Positions 1-12,700 of a DNA stretch of 64,000 nucleotides are shown one piece after another. The DNA is from Parietaria judaica (Eukaryota; Streptophyta; Magnoliopsida; Rosales; Urticaceae). The notes beneath the pieces were generated by a model. It made no database searches. It worked only from the letters and a program-made list of their open reading frames with translations, and was not told the DNA's origin. The stretch covers positions 45,122,501 through 45,186,500 of the forward strand of contig OX940863.1 in assembly GCA_954871525.1 (NCBI GenBank). Direction: 5' to 3'. Numbering within the stretch: the first letter of the stretch is position 1; every line of letters begins with the position of its first letter. Made by a program: the position numbers and the translations under genes.

Positions 1-3000
1 ATTCTTTAACACTCCAAACTTTTGGGCTCAATACAAATAATATAGCGTATAAAGAAGGTATATGGAATAATAGTTAAGTTTCGGCACCTTTTTTTTACTT
101 ATAGCGAACTCGTACGCCAAATTAAACTCTTAGAGCCCAAGATTCCTTAAGACTCCAAACTTGTGTGTTTTTTTGGGCTCAATACAATAAATATAGTATA
201 TAAAGAAGGAATATGGAGTAGTTTTTATGTTTCGGCACCTATTTTGATTTTGAACGAACTCTTACGCGAAATGAAGCTATAAGAGCCCAATATTCTTTAA
301 GACTCCAAAATTGTTTGTTTTTTTTAGGCTCAATACAAATAATATAGTGTAAAAAGAATGTATATGGAGTAATAGTTAAGTTTCGGCACCTTTTTTGACT
401 TCTAACGAATTCTTACGCAAAATTAAGCTATTAGAACCCAAGATTCCTTAAGACTCGAAACTTGTTGGTTTTTTGGGCTCAATCCAATTAGAATACTATA
501 TAAAGAAGGGATATGGAGTAAGATATATGTTTCGGCACCTCTTTTGATTTTGAACGAACTCTTACGCGAAAGTAAGCTATTAGAGCCTAATATTCTTTAA
601 GACTCCAAACTTGTTTTTTTTTCGGCTAAATACAAATAATATAGTGTATAAAGAAGGTATAGGGAGTAAGTTTCGGCTCCTTTTTTGACTTCTAGCGAAC
701 TCGTTCGCCAAATTAAGCTGTTAGAGCCCAAGAATCGTTTACACTCCTAACTTGTTTATTTTTTGGGCTCAATACAATTAATATAATATATAAAGAATGG
801 ATATAAGTAATATCTATGTTTCGGCACCTATTTTGATTTTGAACGAACTCTTACACGAAAGTAAGCTATTAGAGCCCAATATTCTTTAACACTTCAAACT
901 TTTGGGCTCAATACAAATAATATAGTGTATAAAGAAGGTATATGGAATAATAGTTAAGTTTCGGCACCTTTTTTTTACTTATAGCGAACTCGTACGCCAA
1001 ATTAAACTCTTAGAGCCCAAGATTCCTTAAGACTCCAAACTTGCGTGTTTTTTTGGGCTCAATACAATAAATATAGTATATAAAGAAGGAATATGGAGTA
1101 ATTTTTATGTTTTTGCACCTATTTTGATTTTGAACGAACTCTTACGCGAAATGAAGCTATAAGAGCCCAATATTCTTTAATACTCCAAAATTATTTGTTT
1201 TTTTAAGGCTCAATACAAATAATATAGTGTAAAAAGAAGGTATATGGAGTAATAGTTAAGTTTCGCCACCTTTTTTGACTTCTAACGAATTCTTACGCAA
1301 AATTAAGCTTTTAGAACCCAAGATTCCTTAAGACTCGAAACTTGTTGGTTTTTTGGGCTAAATCCAATTAGAATACTATATAAAGAAGGGATATGGAGTA
1401 AGATATATGTTTCCGCACCTCTTTTGATTTTGAACGAACTCTTACGCGAAAGTAAGCTATTAGAGCCTAATATTCTTTAAGACTCCAAACTTGTTTGTTT
1501 TTTTTTTCCGGCTAAATACAAATAATATAGTGTATAAAGAAGGTATAGGGAGTAAGTTTCGGCACCTTTTTTGACTTCTAGCGAACTCGTTCGCCAAATT
1601 AACCTGTTAGAGCCCAAGAATCGTTCACACTCCTAACTTGTTTATTTTTTGGGCTCAATACAATTAATATAATATATAAAGAATGGATATAAGTAATATC
1701 TATGTTTCGGCACCTATTTTGATTTTGAACGAACTCTTACACGAAAGTAAGCTATTAGAGCCCAATATTCTTTAACACTCCAAACTTTTGGGCTCAATAC
1801 AAATAATATAGTGTATAAAGAAGGTATATGGAATAATAGTTAAGTTTCGGCACCTTTTTTTTACTTCTAGCGAACTCGTACGCCAAATTAAACTCTTAGA
1901 GCCCAAGATTCCTTAAGACTCCAAACTTGTGTGTTTTTTTGGGCTCAATACAATAAATATAGTATATAAAGAAGGAATATGGAGTAATTTTTATGTTTCG
2001 GCACCTATTTTGATTTTGAACGAACTCTTACGCAAAATGAAGCTATAAGAGCCCAATATTCTTTATGACCCCAAAATTGTTTGTTTTTTTAGGCTCAATA
2101 CAAATAATATAGTATAAAAAGAAGGTATAGGGAGTAATCGTTAAGTTTCGCCACCTTTTTTGACTTCTAACGAATTCTTACGCAAAATTAAGCTATTAGA
2201 ACCCAAGATTCCTTAAGACTCGAAACTTGTTGGTTTTTTGGGCTCAATTCAATTAGAATACTATATAAAGAAGGGATATGGAGTAAGATATATGTTTCGG
2301 CACATCTTTTGATTTTGAACGAACTCTTACGCGAAAGTAAGCTATTAGAGCCTAATATTCTTTAAGACTTCAAACTTGTTTTTTTTTTTGGGGCTAAATA
2401 CAAATAATATAGTGTATAAAGAAGGTATATGGAGTAATAGTTAAGTTTCGGCACCTTTTTTGACTTCTAGCGAACTCGTTCGCCAAATTAAGCTGTTAGA
2501 GCCCAAGAATCCTTGACACTCCTAACTTGTTTGTTTTTTGGGCTCAATACAATTAATATAATATATAAAGAATGGATATAAGTAATATATATGTTTCGAC
2601 ACCTATTTTGATTTTGAACGATCTCTTACGCGAAAGTAAGCTATTGGAGCCCAATATTCTTTAACACTCCTAACTTTTGGGCTTAATACAAATAATATAG
2701 TGTATATAGAAGGTATATGGAATAATAGTTAAGTTTCGGCACCTTTTCTTTACTTCTAGCGAACTCGTACGCCAAATTAAGCTCTTAGAGCCCAAGATTC
2801 CTTACGACTCCAAATTTGTTTGTTTTTTTTGGGCTCAATACAATAAATATAGTATATAAAGAAGGAATATGGAGTAATTTTTATGTTTCGGCACCTATTT
2901 TGATTTTGAAGGAACTCTTACGCGAAATGAAGCTATAAGAGCCCAATATTCTTTAATACTCCAAAATTATTTGTTTTTTTAAGGCTCAATACAAATAATA

Positions 3001-3976
3001 TAGTGTAAAAAGAAGGTATATGGAGTAATAGTTAAGTTTCGCCACCTTTTTTGACTTCTAACGAATTCTTACGCAAAATTAAGCTTTTAGAACCCAAGAT
3101 TCCTTAAGACTCGAAACTTGTTGGTTTTTTGGGCTAAATCCAATTAGAATACTATATAAAGAAGGGATATGGAGTAAGATATATGTTTCCGCACCTCTTT
3201 TGATTTTGAACGAACTCTTACGCGAAAGTAAGCTATTAGAGCCTAATATTCTTTAAGACTCCAAACTTGTTTGTTTTTTTTTTTCCGGCTAAATACAAAT
3301 AATATAGTGTATAAAGAAGGTATAGGGAGTAAGTTTCGGCACCTTTTTTGACTTCTAGCGAACTCGTTCGCCAAATTAAGCTGTTAAAGCCCAAGAAACG
3401 TTCACACTCCTAACTTGTTTATTTTTTGGGCTCAATACAATTAATATAATATATAAAGAATGGATATAAGTAATATCTATGTTTCGGCACCTATTTTGAT
3501 TTTGAACGAACTCTTACACGAAAGTAAGCTATTAGAGCCCAATATTCTTTAACACTTCAAACTTTTGGGCTCAATACAAATAATATAGTGTATAAAGAAG
3601 GTATATGGAATAATAGTTAAGTTTCGGCACCTTTTTTTTACTTATAGCGAACTCGTACGCCAAATTAAACTCTTAGAGCCCAAGATTCCTTAAGACTCCA
3701 AACTTGCGTGTTTTTTTGGGCTCAATACAATAAATATAGTATATAAAGAAGGAATATGGAGTAATTTTTATGTTTCGGCACCTATTTTGATTTTGAACGA
3801 ACTCTTACGCGAAATGAAGCTATAAGAGCCCAATATTCTTTAAGACTCCAAAATTGTTTGTTTTTTTTAGGCTCAATACAAATAATATAGTGTAAAAAGA
3901 AGGTATATGGAGTAATAGTTAAGTTTCGGCACCATTTTTGACTTCTAACGAATTCTTACGCAAAATTAAGCTATTA

Positions 3977-4107
3977 GAACCCAAGATTCCTTAAGACTCG
4001 AAACTTGTTGGTTTTTTTGGCAAAATCCAATTAGAATACTATATAAAGAAGGGATATGGAGACCTCTTTTGATGTTGAACGAACTCTTACCCGAAAGTAA
4101 GCTATTA
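3977..4107 (+). repeat. Truncated E monomer (131 bp) with an 18-bp deletion
   Basis: In this E monomer GGATATGGAG runs directly into ACCTCTTTTGATG. Other E monomers have an extra 18 bp at this point, which include ATATATGTTTCGGC. The deletion removes most of the GTTTCGGC core found in nearly every other monomer and explains why the unit from 3535 is only 876 bp. It is a simple internal deletion; I found no other copy of it in the window. Confidence 0.9.
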
Positions 4108-4410
4108 GAACCTAATATTTTTTAAGTCTCCAAACTTGTTTGTTTTTTTTTTTGGGCTAAACACAAATAATATAGTGTATAAAGAAGGTATATGGAGTAA
4201 TAGTTAAGTTTCAGCACCTTTTTTTGACTTCTAGCGAACTCGTTCGCCAAATTAAGCTGTTAGAGCCCAAGAATCCTTGACACTCCTAACTTGTTTATTT
4301 TTTGGGCTCAATACAATTAATATAATATATAAAAAATGGATATAAGTAATATCTATGTTTCGGCACCTATTTTGATTTTGAACGAACTCTTACGCGAAAG
4401 TAAGCTATTA

Positions 4411-7082
4411 GAGCCCAATATTCTTTAACACTCAAAAATTTTGGACTCAATACAAATAATATAGTGTATAAAGAAGGTATATGGAATAATAGTTAAGTTT
4501 CGGCACCTTTTTTTACTTCAAGCGAACTCGTACGCCAAATTAAGCTCTTAGAGCCCAAGATTCCTTAAGACTCCAAACTTGTGTGTTTTTTTGGGCTCAA
4601 TACAATAAATATAGTATATAAAGAAGGAATATGGAGTAATTTTTATGTTTCGGCACCTATTTTAATTTTGAACGAACTCTTACGCGAAATGAAGCTATAA
4701 GAGCCCAATATTCTTTAAGACTCCAAAATGGTTTGTTTTTTTTAGGCTCAATACAAATAATATAGTGTAAAAAGAAGGTATATGGAGTAATAGTTAAGTT
4801 TCGGCACCTTTTTTGGCTTCTAACGAATTCTTACGCAAAATTAAGCTATTAGAACCCAAGATTCCTAAAGACTAAAAACTTGTTGGGTTTTTGGGCTCAA
4901 TTCAATTAGAATACTATATAAAGAAGGGATATGGAGTAAGATATATGTTTCGACACCTCTTTTGATTTTGAACGAACTCTTACGCGAAAGTAAGCTATTA
5001 GAGCCTAATATTCTTTAAGACTCCAAACTTGTTTTTTTTTTTTGGGGCTAAATACAAATAATATAGTGTATAAAGAAGGTATATGGAGTAATAGTTAAGT
5101 TTCGGCACCTTTTTGGACTTCTAGCGAACTCGTTCGCCAAATTAAGCTGTTAGAGCCCAAGAATCCTTGACACTCCTAACTTGTTTATTTTTTGGGCTCA
5201 ATACAATTAATATAATATATAAAGAATGGATATAAGTAATATCTATGTTTCGGCACCTATTTTGATTTTGAACGAACTCTTACACGAAAGTAAGCTATTA
5301 GAGCCCAATATTCTTTAACACTCCAAACTTTTGGGCTCAATACAAATAATATAGTGTATAAAGAAGGTATATGGAATAATAGTTAAGTTTCGGCACCTTT
5401 TTTTTACTTCTAGCGAACTCGTACGCCAAATTAAACTCTTAGAGCCCAAGATTCCTTAAGACTCCAAACTTGTGTGTTTTTTTGGGCTCAATACAATAAA
5501 TATAGTATATAAAGAAGGAATATGGAATAATTTTTATGTTTCGGCACCTATTTTGATTTTGAACGAACTCTTACGCAAAATGAAGCTATAAGAGCCCAAT
5601 ATTCTTTATGACCCCAAAATTATTTGTTTTTTTAGGCTCAATACAAATAATATAGTGTACAAAGAAGGTATATGGAGTAATAGTTAAGTTTCGGCAAATT
5701 TTTTTACTTCTAACGAATTCTTACGCAAAATTAAGCTATTAGAACCCAAGATTCCTTAAGACTCGAAACTTGTTGGTTTTTTGGGCTCAATTCAATTAGA
5801 ATACTATATAAAGAAGGGATATGGAGTAAGATATATGTTTCGACACCTCTTTTGATTTTGAACGAACTCTTACGCGAAAGTAAGCTATTAGAGCCTAATA
5901 TTCTTTAAGACTCCAAACTTGTTTTTTTTTTTTGGGGCTAAATACAAATAATATAGTGTATAAAGAAGGTATATGGAGTAATAGTTAAGTTTCGGCACCT
6001 TTTTGGACTTCTAGCGAACTCGTTCGCCAAATTAAGCTGTTAGAGCCCAAGAATCCTTGACACTCCTAACTTGTTTATTTTTTGGGCTCAATACAATTAA
6101 TATAATATATAAAGAATGGATATAAGTAATATCTATGTTTCGGCACCTATTTTGATTTTGAACGAACTCTTACACGAAAGTAAGCTATTAGAGCCCAATA
6201 TTCTTTAACACTCCAAACTTTTGGGCTCAATACAAATAATATAGTGTATAAAGAAGGTATATGGAATAATAGTTAAGTTTCGGCACCTTTTTTTTACTTC
6301 TAGCGAACTCGTACGCCAAATTAAACTCTTAGAGCCCAAGATTCCTTAAGACTCCAAACTTGTGTGTTTTTTTGGGCTCAATACAATAAATATAGTATAT
6401 AAAGAAGGAAATGGAATAATTTTTATGTTTCGGCACCTATTTTGATTTTGAACGAACTCTTACGCAAAATGAAGCTATAAGAGCCCAATATTCTTTATGA
6501 CCCCAAAATTATTTGTTTTTTTAGGCTCAATAAAAATAATATAGTGTACAAAGAAGGTATATGGAGTAATAGTTAAGTTTCGGCACCTTTTTTTACTTCT
6601 AACGAATTCTTACGCAAAATTAAGCTATTAGAACCCAAGATTCCTTAAGACTCGAAACTTGTTAGTTTTTTGGGCTCAATTCAATTAGAATACTATATAA
6701 AGAAGGGATATGGAGTAAGATATATGTTTCGGCACCTCTTTTGATGTTGAACGAACTCTTACCCGAAAGTAAGCTATTAGAACCTAATATTTTTTAAGTC
6801 TCCAAACTTGTTTGTTTTTTTTTTTGGGCTAAACACAAATAATATAGTGTATAAAGAAGGTATATGGAGTAATAGTTAAGTTTCAGCACCTTTTTTTGAC
6901 TTCTAGCGAACTCGTTCGCCAAATTAAGCTGTTAGAGCCCAAGAATCCTTGACACTCCTAACTTGTTTATTTTTTGGGCTCAATACAATTAATATAATAT
7001 ATAAAAAATGGATATAAGTAATATCTATGTTTCGGCACCTATTTTGATTTTGAACGAACTCTTACGCGAAAGTAAGCTATTA
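4411..7082 (+). repeat. Three-unit super-repeat, copy 1 (2,672 bp)
   Basis: Three HOR units starting at 4411, 5301 and 6191. Rare variants recur 2,672 bp downstream in the next copy: the B start CACTCAAAAATTTTGGACTC, the C variant ATTTTAATTTTG, the D variant CCAAAATGGTTTG, and D of the second unit with CGGCAAATTTTTTTAC. The duplication breakpoint need not lie on the unit boundary. E near 6738 carries GATGTTGAAC, CTTACCCG and AGAACCTAATATTTTTT, which match E near 4064, so the true duplicated block probably begins near 4060. Confidence 0.88.
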
Positions 7083-9754
7083 GAGCCCAATATTCTTTAA
7101 CACTCAAAAATTTTGGACTCAATACAAATAATATAGTGTATAAAGAAGGTATATGGAATAATAGTTAAGTTTCGGCACCTTTTTTTACTTCAAGCGAACT
7201 CGTACGCCAAATTAAGCTCTTAGAGCCCAAGATTCCTTAAGACTCCAAACTTGTGTGTTTTTTTGGGCTCAATACAATAAATATAGTATATAAAGAAGGA
7301 ATATGGAGTAATTTTTATGTTTCGGCACCTATTTTAATTTTGAACGAACTCTTACGCGAAATGAAGCTATAAGAGCCCAATATTCTTTAAGACTCCAAAA
7401 TGGTTTGTTTTTTTTAGGCTCAATACAAATAATATAGTGTAAAAAGAAGGTATATGGAGTAATAGTTAAGTTTCGGCACCTTTTTTGGCTTCTAACGAAT
7501 TCTTACGCAAAATTAAGCTATTAGAACCCAAGATTCCTAAAGACTCGAAACTTGTTGGTTTTTTGGGCTCAATTCAATTAGAATACTATATAAAGAAGGG
7601 ATATGGAGTAAGATATATGTTTCGACACCTCTTTTGATTTTGAACGAACTCTTACGCGAAAGTAAGCTATTAGAGCCTAATATTCTTTAAGACTCCAAAC
7701 TTGTTTTTTTTTTTTGGGGCTAAATACAAATAATATAGTGTATAAAGAAGGTATATGGAGTAATAGTTAAGTTTCGGCACCTTTTTGGACTTCTAGCGAA
7801 CTCGTTCGCCAAATTAAGCTGTTAGAGCCCAAGAATCCTTGACACTCCTAACTTGTTTATTTTTTGGGCTCAATACAATTAATATAATATATAAAGAATG
7901 GATATAAGTAATATCTATGTTTCGGCACCTATTTTGATTTTGAACGAACTCTTACACGAAAGTAAGCTATTAGAGCCCAATATTCTTTAACACTCCAAAC
8001 TTTTGGGCTCAATACAAATAATATAGTGTATAAAGAAGGTATATGGAATAATAGTTAAGTTTCGGCACCTTTTTTTTACTTCTAGCGAACTCGTACGCCA
8101 AATTAAACTCTTAGAGCCCAAGATTCCTTAAGACTCCAAACTTGTGTGTTTTTTTGGGCTCAATACAATAAATATAGTATATAAAGAAGGAATATGGAAT
8201 AATTTTTATGTTTCGGCACCTATTTTGATTTTGAACGAACTCTTACGCAAAATGAAGCTATAAGAGCCCAATATTCTTTATGACCCCAAAATTATTTGTT
8301 TTTTTAGGCTCAATACAAATAATATAGTGTACAAAGAAGGTATATGGAGTAATAGTTAAGTTTCGGCAAATTTTTTTACTTCTAACGAATTCTTACGCAA
8401 AATTAAGCTATTAGAACCCAAGATTCCTTAAGACTCGAAACTTGTTGGTTTTTTGGGCTCAATTCAATTAGAATACTATATAAAGAAGGGATATGGAGTA
8501 AGATATATGTTTCGACACCTCTTTTGATTTTGAACGAACTCTTACGCGAAAGTAAGCTATTAGAGCCTAATATTCTTTAAGACTCCAAACTTGTTTTTTT
8601 TTTTTTGGGGCTAAATACAAATAATATAGTGTATAAAGAAGGTATATGGAGTAATAGTTAAGTTTCGGCACCTTTTTGGACTTCTAGCGAACTCGTTCGC
8701 CAAATTAAGCTGTTAGAGCCCAAGAATCCTTGACACTCCTAACTTGTTTATTTTTTGGGCTCAATACAATTAATATAATATATAAAGAATGGATATAAGT
8801 AATATCTATGTTTCGGCACCTATTTTGATTTTGAACGAACTCTTACACGAAAGTAAGCTATTAGAGCCCAATATTCTTTAACACTCCAAACTTTTGGGCT
8901 CAATACAAATAATATAGTGTATAAAGAAGGTATATGGAATAATAGTTAAGTTTCGGCACCTTTTTTTTACTTCTAGCGAACTCGTACGCCAAATTAAACT
9001 CTTAGAGCCCAAGATTCCTTAAGACTCCAAACTTGTGTGTTTTTTTGGGCTCAATACAATAAATATAGTATATAAAGAAGGAATATGGAATAATTTTTAT
9101 GTTTCGGCACCTATTTTGATTTTGAACGAACTCTTACGCAAAATGAAGCTATAAGAGCCCAATATTCTTTATGACCCCAAAATTATTTGTTTTTTTAGGC
9201 TCAATACAAATAATATAGTGTACAAAGAAGGTATATGGAGTAATAGTTAAGTTTCGGCAAATTTTTTTACTTCTAACGAATTCTTACGCAAAATTAAGCT
9301 ATTAGAACCCAAGATTCCTTAAGACTCGAAACTTGTTGGTTTTTTGGGCTCAATTCAATTAGAATACTATATAAAGAAGGGATATGGAGTAAGATATATG
9401 TTTCGGCACCTCTTTTGATGTTGAACGAACTCTTACCCGAAAGTAAGCTATTAGAGCCTAATATTATTTAAGACTCCAAACTTGTTTTTTTTTTTTTGGG
9501 CTAAACACAAATAATATAGTGTATAAAGAAGGTATATGGAGTAATAGTTAAGTTTCAGCACCTTTTTTTGACTTCTAGCGAACTCGTTCGCCAAATTAAG
9601 CTGTTAGAGCCCAAGAATCCTTGACACTCCTAACTTGTTTATTTTTTGGGCTCAATACAATTAATATAATATATAAAGAATGGATATAAGTAATATCTAT
9701 GTTTCGGCACCTATTTTGATTTTGAACGAACTCTTACACGAAAGTAAGCTATTA
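7083..9754 (+). repeat. Three-unit super-repeat, copy 2 (2,672 bp)
   Basis: Tandem partner of 4411-7082 with exactly the same summed length. Units start at 7083, 7973 and 8864. It shares CACTCAAAAATTTTGGACTC in the first B, ATTTTAATTTTG in the first C, and CGGCAAATTTTTTTAC in D of the second unit. Small differences have built up: the third unit has GGAATATGGA where copy 1 has GGAAATGGA, and an AGAGCCTAATATTATTT stretch near 9465 where copy 1 has AGAACCTAATATTTTTT. Confidence 0.87.
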
Positions 9755-12700
9755 GAGCCCAATATTCTTTAACACTCCAAACTTTTGGGCTTAATCCAAA
9801 TAATATAGTGTATAAAGAAGGTATATGGAATAATAGTTAAGTTTCGGCACCTTTTTTTTACTTCTAGCGAACTCGTACTCCAAATTAAACTCTTAGAGCC
9901 CAAGATTCCTTAAGACTCCAAACTTGTGTGTTTCTTTGGGCTCAATACAATAAATATAGTATATAAAGAATGAATATGGAATAATTTTTATTTTTCGGCA
10001 CCTATTTTGATTTTGAACGAACTCTTACGCAAAATGAAGCTATAAGAGCCCAATATTCTTTATGACCCCAAAATTATTTGTTTTTTTAGGCTCAATACAA
10101 ATAATATAGTGTAAAAAGAAGGTATATGGAGTAATAGTTAAGTTTCGGCACCTTTTTTGACTTCTAACGAATTCTTACGCAAAATTAAGCTATTAGAACC
10201 CAAGATTCCTTAAGACTCGAAACTTGTTGGTTTTTTGGGCTCAATTCAATTAGAATACTATATAAAGAAGGGATATGGAGTAAGATATATGTTTCGACAC
10301 CTCTTTTGATTTTGAACGAACTCTTACGCGAAAGTAAGCTATTAGAGCCTAATATTCTTTAAGACTCCAAACTTGTTTTTTTTTTTTTTTTGGGGCTAAA
10401 TACAAATAATATAGTGTATAAAGAAGGTATATAGAGTAATAGTTAAGTTTCGGCACCTTTTTTGACTTTTAGCGAACTCGTTCGCCAAATTAAGCTATTA
10501 GAGCCCAAGAATCCTTGACACTCCTAACTTGTTTGTTTTTTGGGCTCAATACAATTAATATAATATATAAAGAAGGGATATAAGAAATATCTACGTTTCG
10601 GCACCTATTTTGATTTTGAACGAACTCTTACGCGAAAGTAAGCTATTAGAGCCCAATATTCTTTAACACTCCAAACTTTTGGGCTTAATCCAAATAATAT
10701 AGTGTATAAAGAAGGTATATGGAATAATAGTTATGTTTCGGCACCTTTTTTTTACTTCTAGCGAACTCGTACGCAAAATTAAGCCCTTAGAACCCAAGAT
10801 TCGTTAAGACTCCAAACTTGTTTGTTTTTTGGGCTCAATACAATAAATATAGTATATAAAGAAGGAATATAGAGTAATTTTTATGTTTCGGCACCTATTT
10901 TGATTTTGAACGAACTCTTACGCGAAATGAAGCTATAAGAGCCCAATATTCTTTAAGACCCCAAAATTGTTTGTTTTTTTAGGCTCAATACAAATAATAT
11001 AGTGTAAAAAGAAGGTATATGGAGTAATAGTTAAGTTTCGGCACCTTTTTTGACTTCTAACGAATTCTTACGCAAAATTAAGCTATTAGAACCCAAGATT
11101 CCTTAAGACTCGAAACTTGTTTGTTTTTTGGGCTCAATTCAATTAGAATACTATATAAAGAAGGGATATGGAGTAAGATATATGTTTCGACACTTCTTTT
11201 GATTTTGAACGAACTCTTACGCGAAAGTAAGCTATTAGAGCCTAATATTCTTTAAGACTCCAAACTTGTTTGTTTTTTTTTTTTGGGGCTAAATACAAAT
11301 AATATAGTGTATAAAGAAGGTATATGGAGTAATAGTTAAGTTTCGGCACCTTTTTTGACTTCTAGCGAACTCGTTCGCCAAATTAAGCTATTAGAGCCCA
11401 AGAATCCTTGACACTCCTAACTTGTTTGTTTTTTGGGCTCAATACAATTAATATAATATATAAAGAAGGGATATAAGTAATATCTACGTTTCGGCACCTA
11501 TTTTGATTTTGAACGAACTCTTACGCGAAAGTAAGCTATTAGAGCCCAATATTCTTTAACACTCCAAACTTTTGGGCTTAATCCAAATAATATAGTGTAT
11601 AAAGAAGGTATATGGAATAATAGTTATGTTTCGGCACCTTTTTTTTACTTCTAGCGAACTCGTACGCAAAATTAAGCCCTTAGAGCCCAAGATTCGTTAA
11701 GACTCCAAACTTGTTTGTTTTTTGGGCTCAATACAATAAATATAGTATATAAAGAAGGTATATAGAGAAATTTTTATGTTTCGGCACCTATTTTGATTTT
11801 GAACGAACTCTTACGCGAAATGAAGCTATAAGAGCCCAATATTCTTTAAGACCCCAAAATTGTTTGTTTTTTTAGGCTCAATACAAATAATATAGTGTAA
11901 AAAAGAAGGTATATGGAGTAATAGTTAAGTTTCGGCACCTTTTTTGACTTCTAACGAATTCTTACGCAAAATTAAGCTATTAGAACCCAAGATTCCTTAA
12001 GACTCGAAACTTGTTTGTTTTTTGGGCTCAATTCAATTAGAATACTATATAAAGAAGGGATATGGAGTAAGATATATGTTTCGACACTTCTTTTGATTTT
12101 GAACGAACTCTTACGCGAAAGTAAGCTATTAGAGCCTAATATTCTTTAAGACTCCAAACTTGTTTTTTTTTTTTTGGGGCTAAATACAAATAATATAGTG
12201 TATAAAGAAGGTATATGGAGTAATAGTTAAGTTTCGGCACCTTTTTTGACTTCTAGCGAACTCGTTCGCCAAATTAAGCTATTAGAGCCCAAGAATCCTT
12301 GACACTCCTAACTTGTTTGTTTTTTGGGCTCAATACAATTAATATAATATATAAAGAAGCGATATAAGTAATATCTACGTTTCGGCACCTATTTTGATTT
12401 TGAACGAACTCTTACGCGAAAGTAAGCTATTAGAGCCCAATATTCTTTAACACTCCAAACTTTTCGGCTTAATCCAAATAATATAGTGTATAAAGAAGGT
12501 ATATGGAATAATAGTTAAGTTTCGGCACCTTTTTTTTACTTCTAGCGAACTCGTACGCAAAATTAAGCCCTTAGAGCCCAAGATTCGTTAAGACTCCAAA
12601 CTTGTTTGTTTTTTGGGCTCAATACAATAAATATAGTATATAAAGAAGGAATGTAGAGAAATTTTTATGTTTCGGCACCTATTTTGATTTTGAACGAACT

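Larger units (their letters stand above)
1..10648 (+). repeat. Zone 1: diverged HOR units with irregular lengths
   Basis: Twelve hexameric HOR units. The first lacks its initial 9 nt; the others start at 872, 1758, 2647, 3535, 4411, 5301, 6191, 7083, 7973, 8864 and 9755. Successive lengths are 880, 886, 889, 888, 876, 890, 890, 892, 890, 891, 891 and 894 bp, more variable than further right. Zone-specific variants are: A with AAGAATGGATAT, mostly CTATGTTTCGG and often TTACACGAAAG; C with TTGTGTGTTT in most units (TTGCGTG in two) and GGAATATGGA; E mostly with TTGTTGGTTT and a CACCTC ending after TTTCG; and F with GTTAGAGCCC after AAGCT in most copies. In three units (F at about 660, 1547 and 3328) the F monomer has lost about 7 bp, giving GGAGTAAGTTTCGG. 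Private substitutions are dense in the first 4 kb. This is the least homogenised part, which suggests older sequence or closeness to an array edge. Confidence 0.9.
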
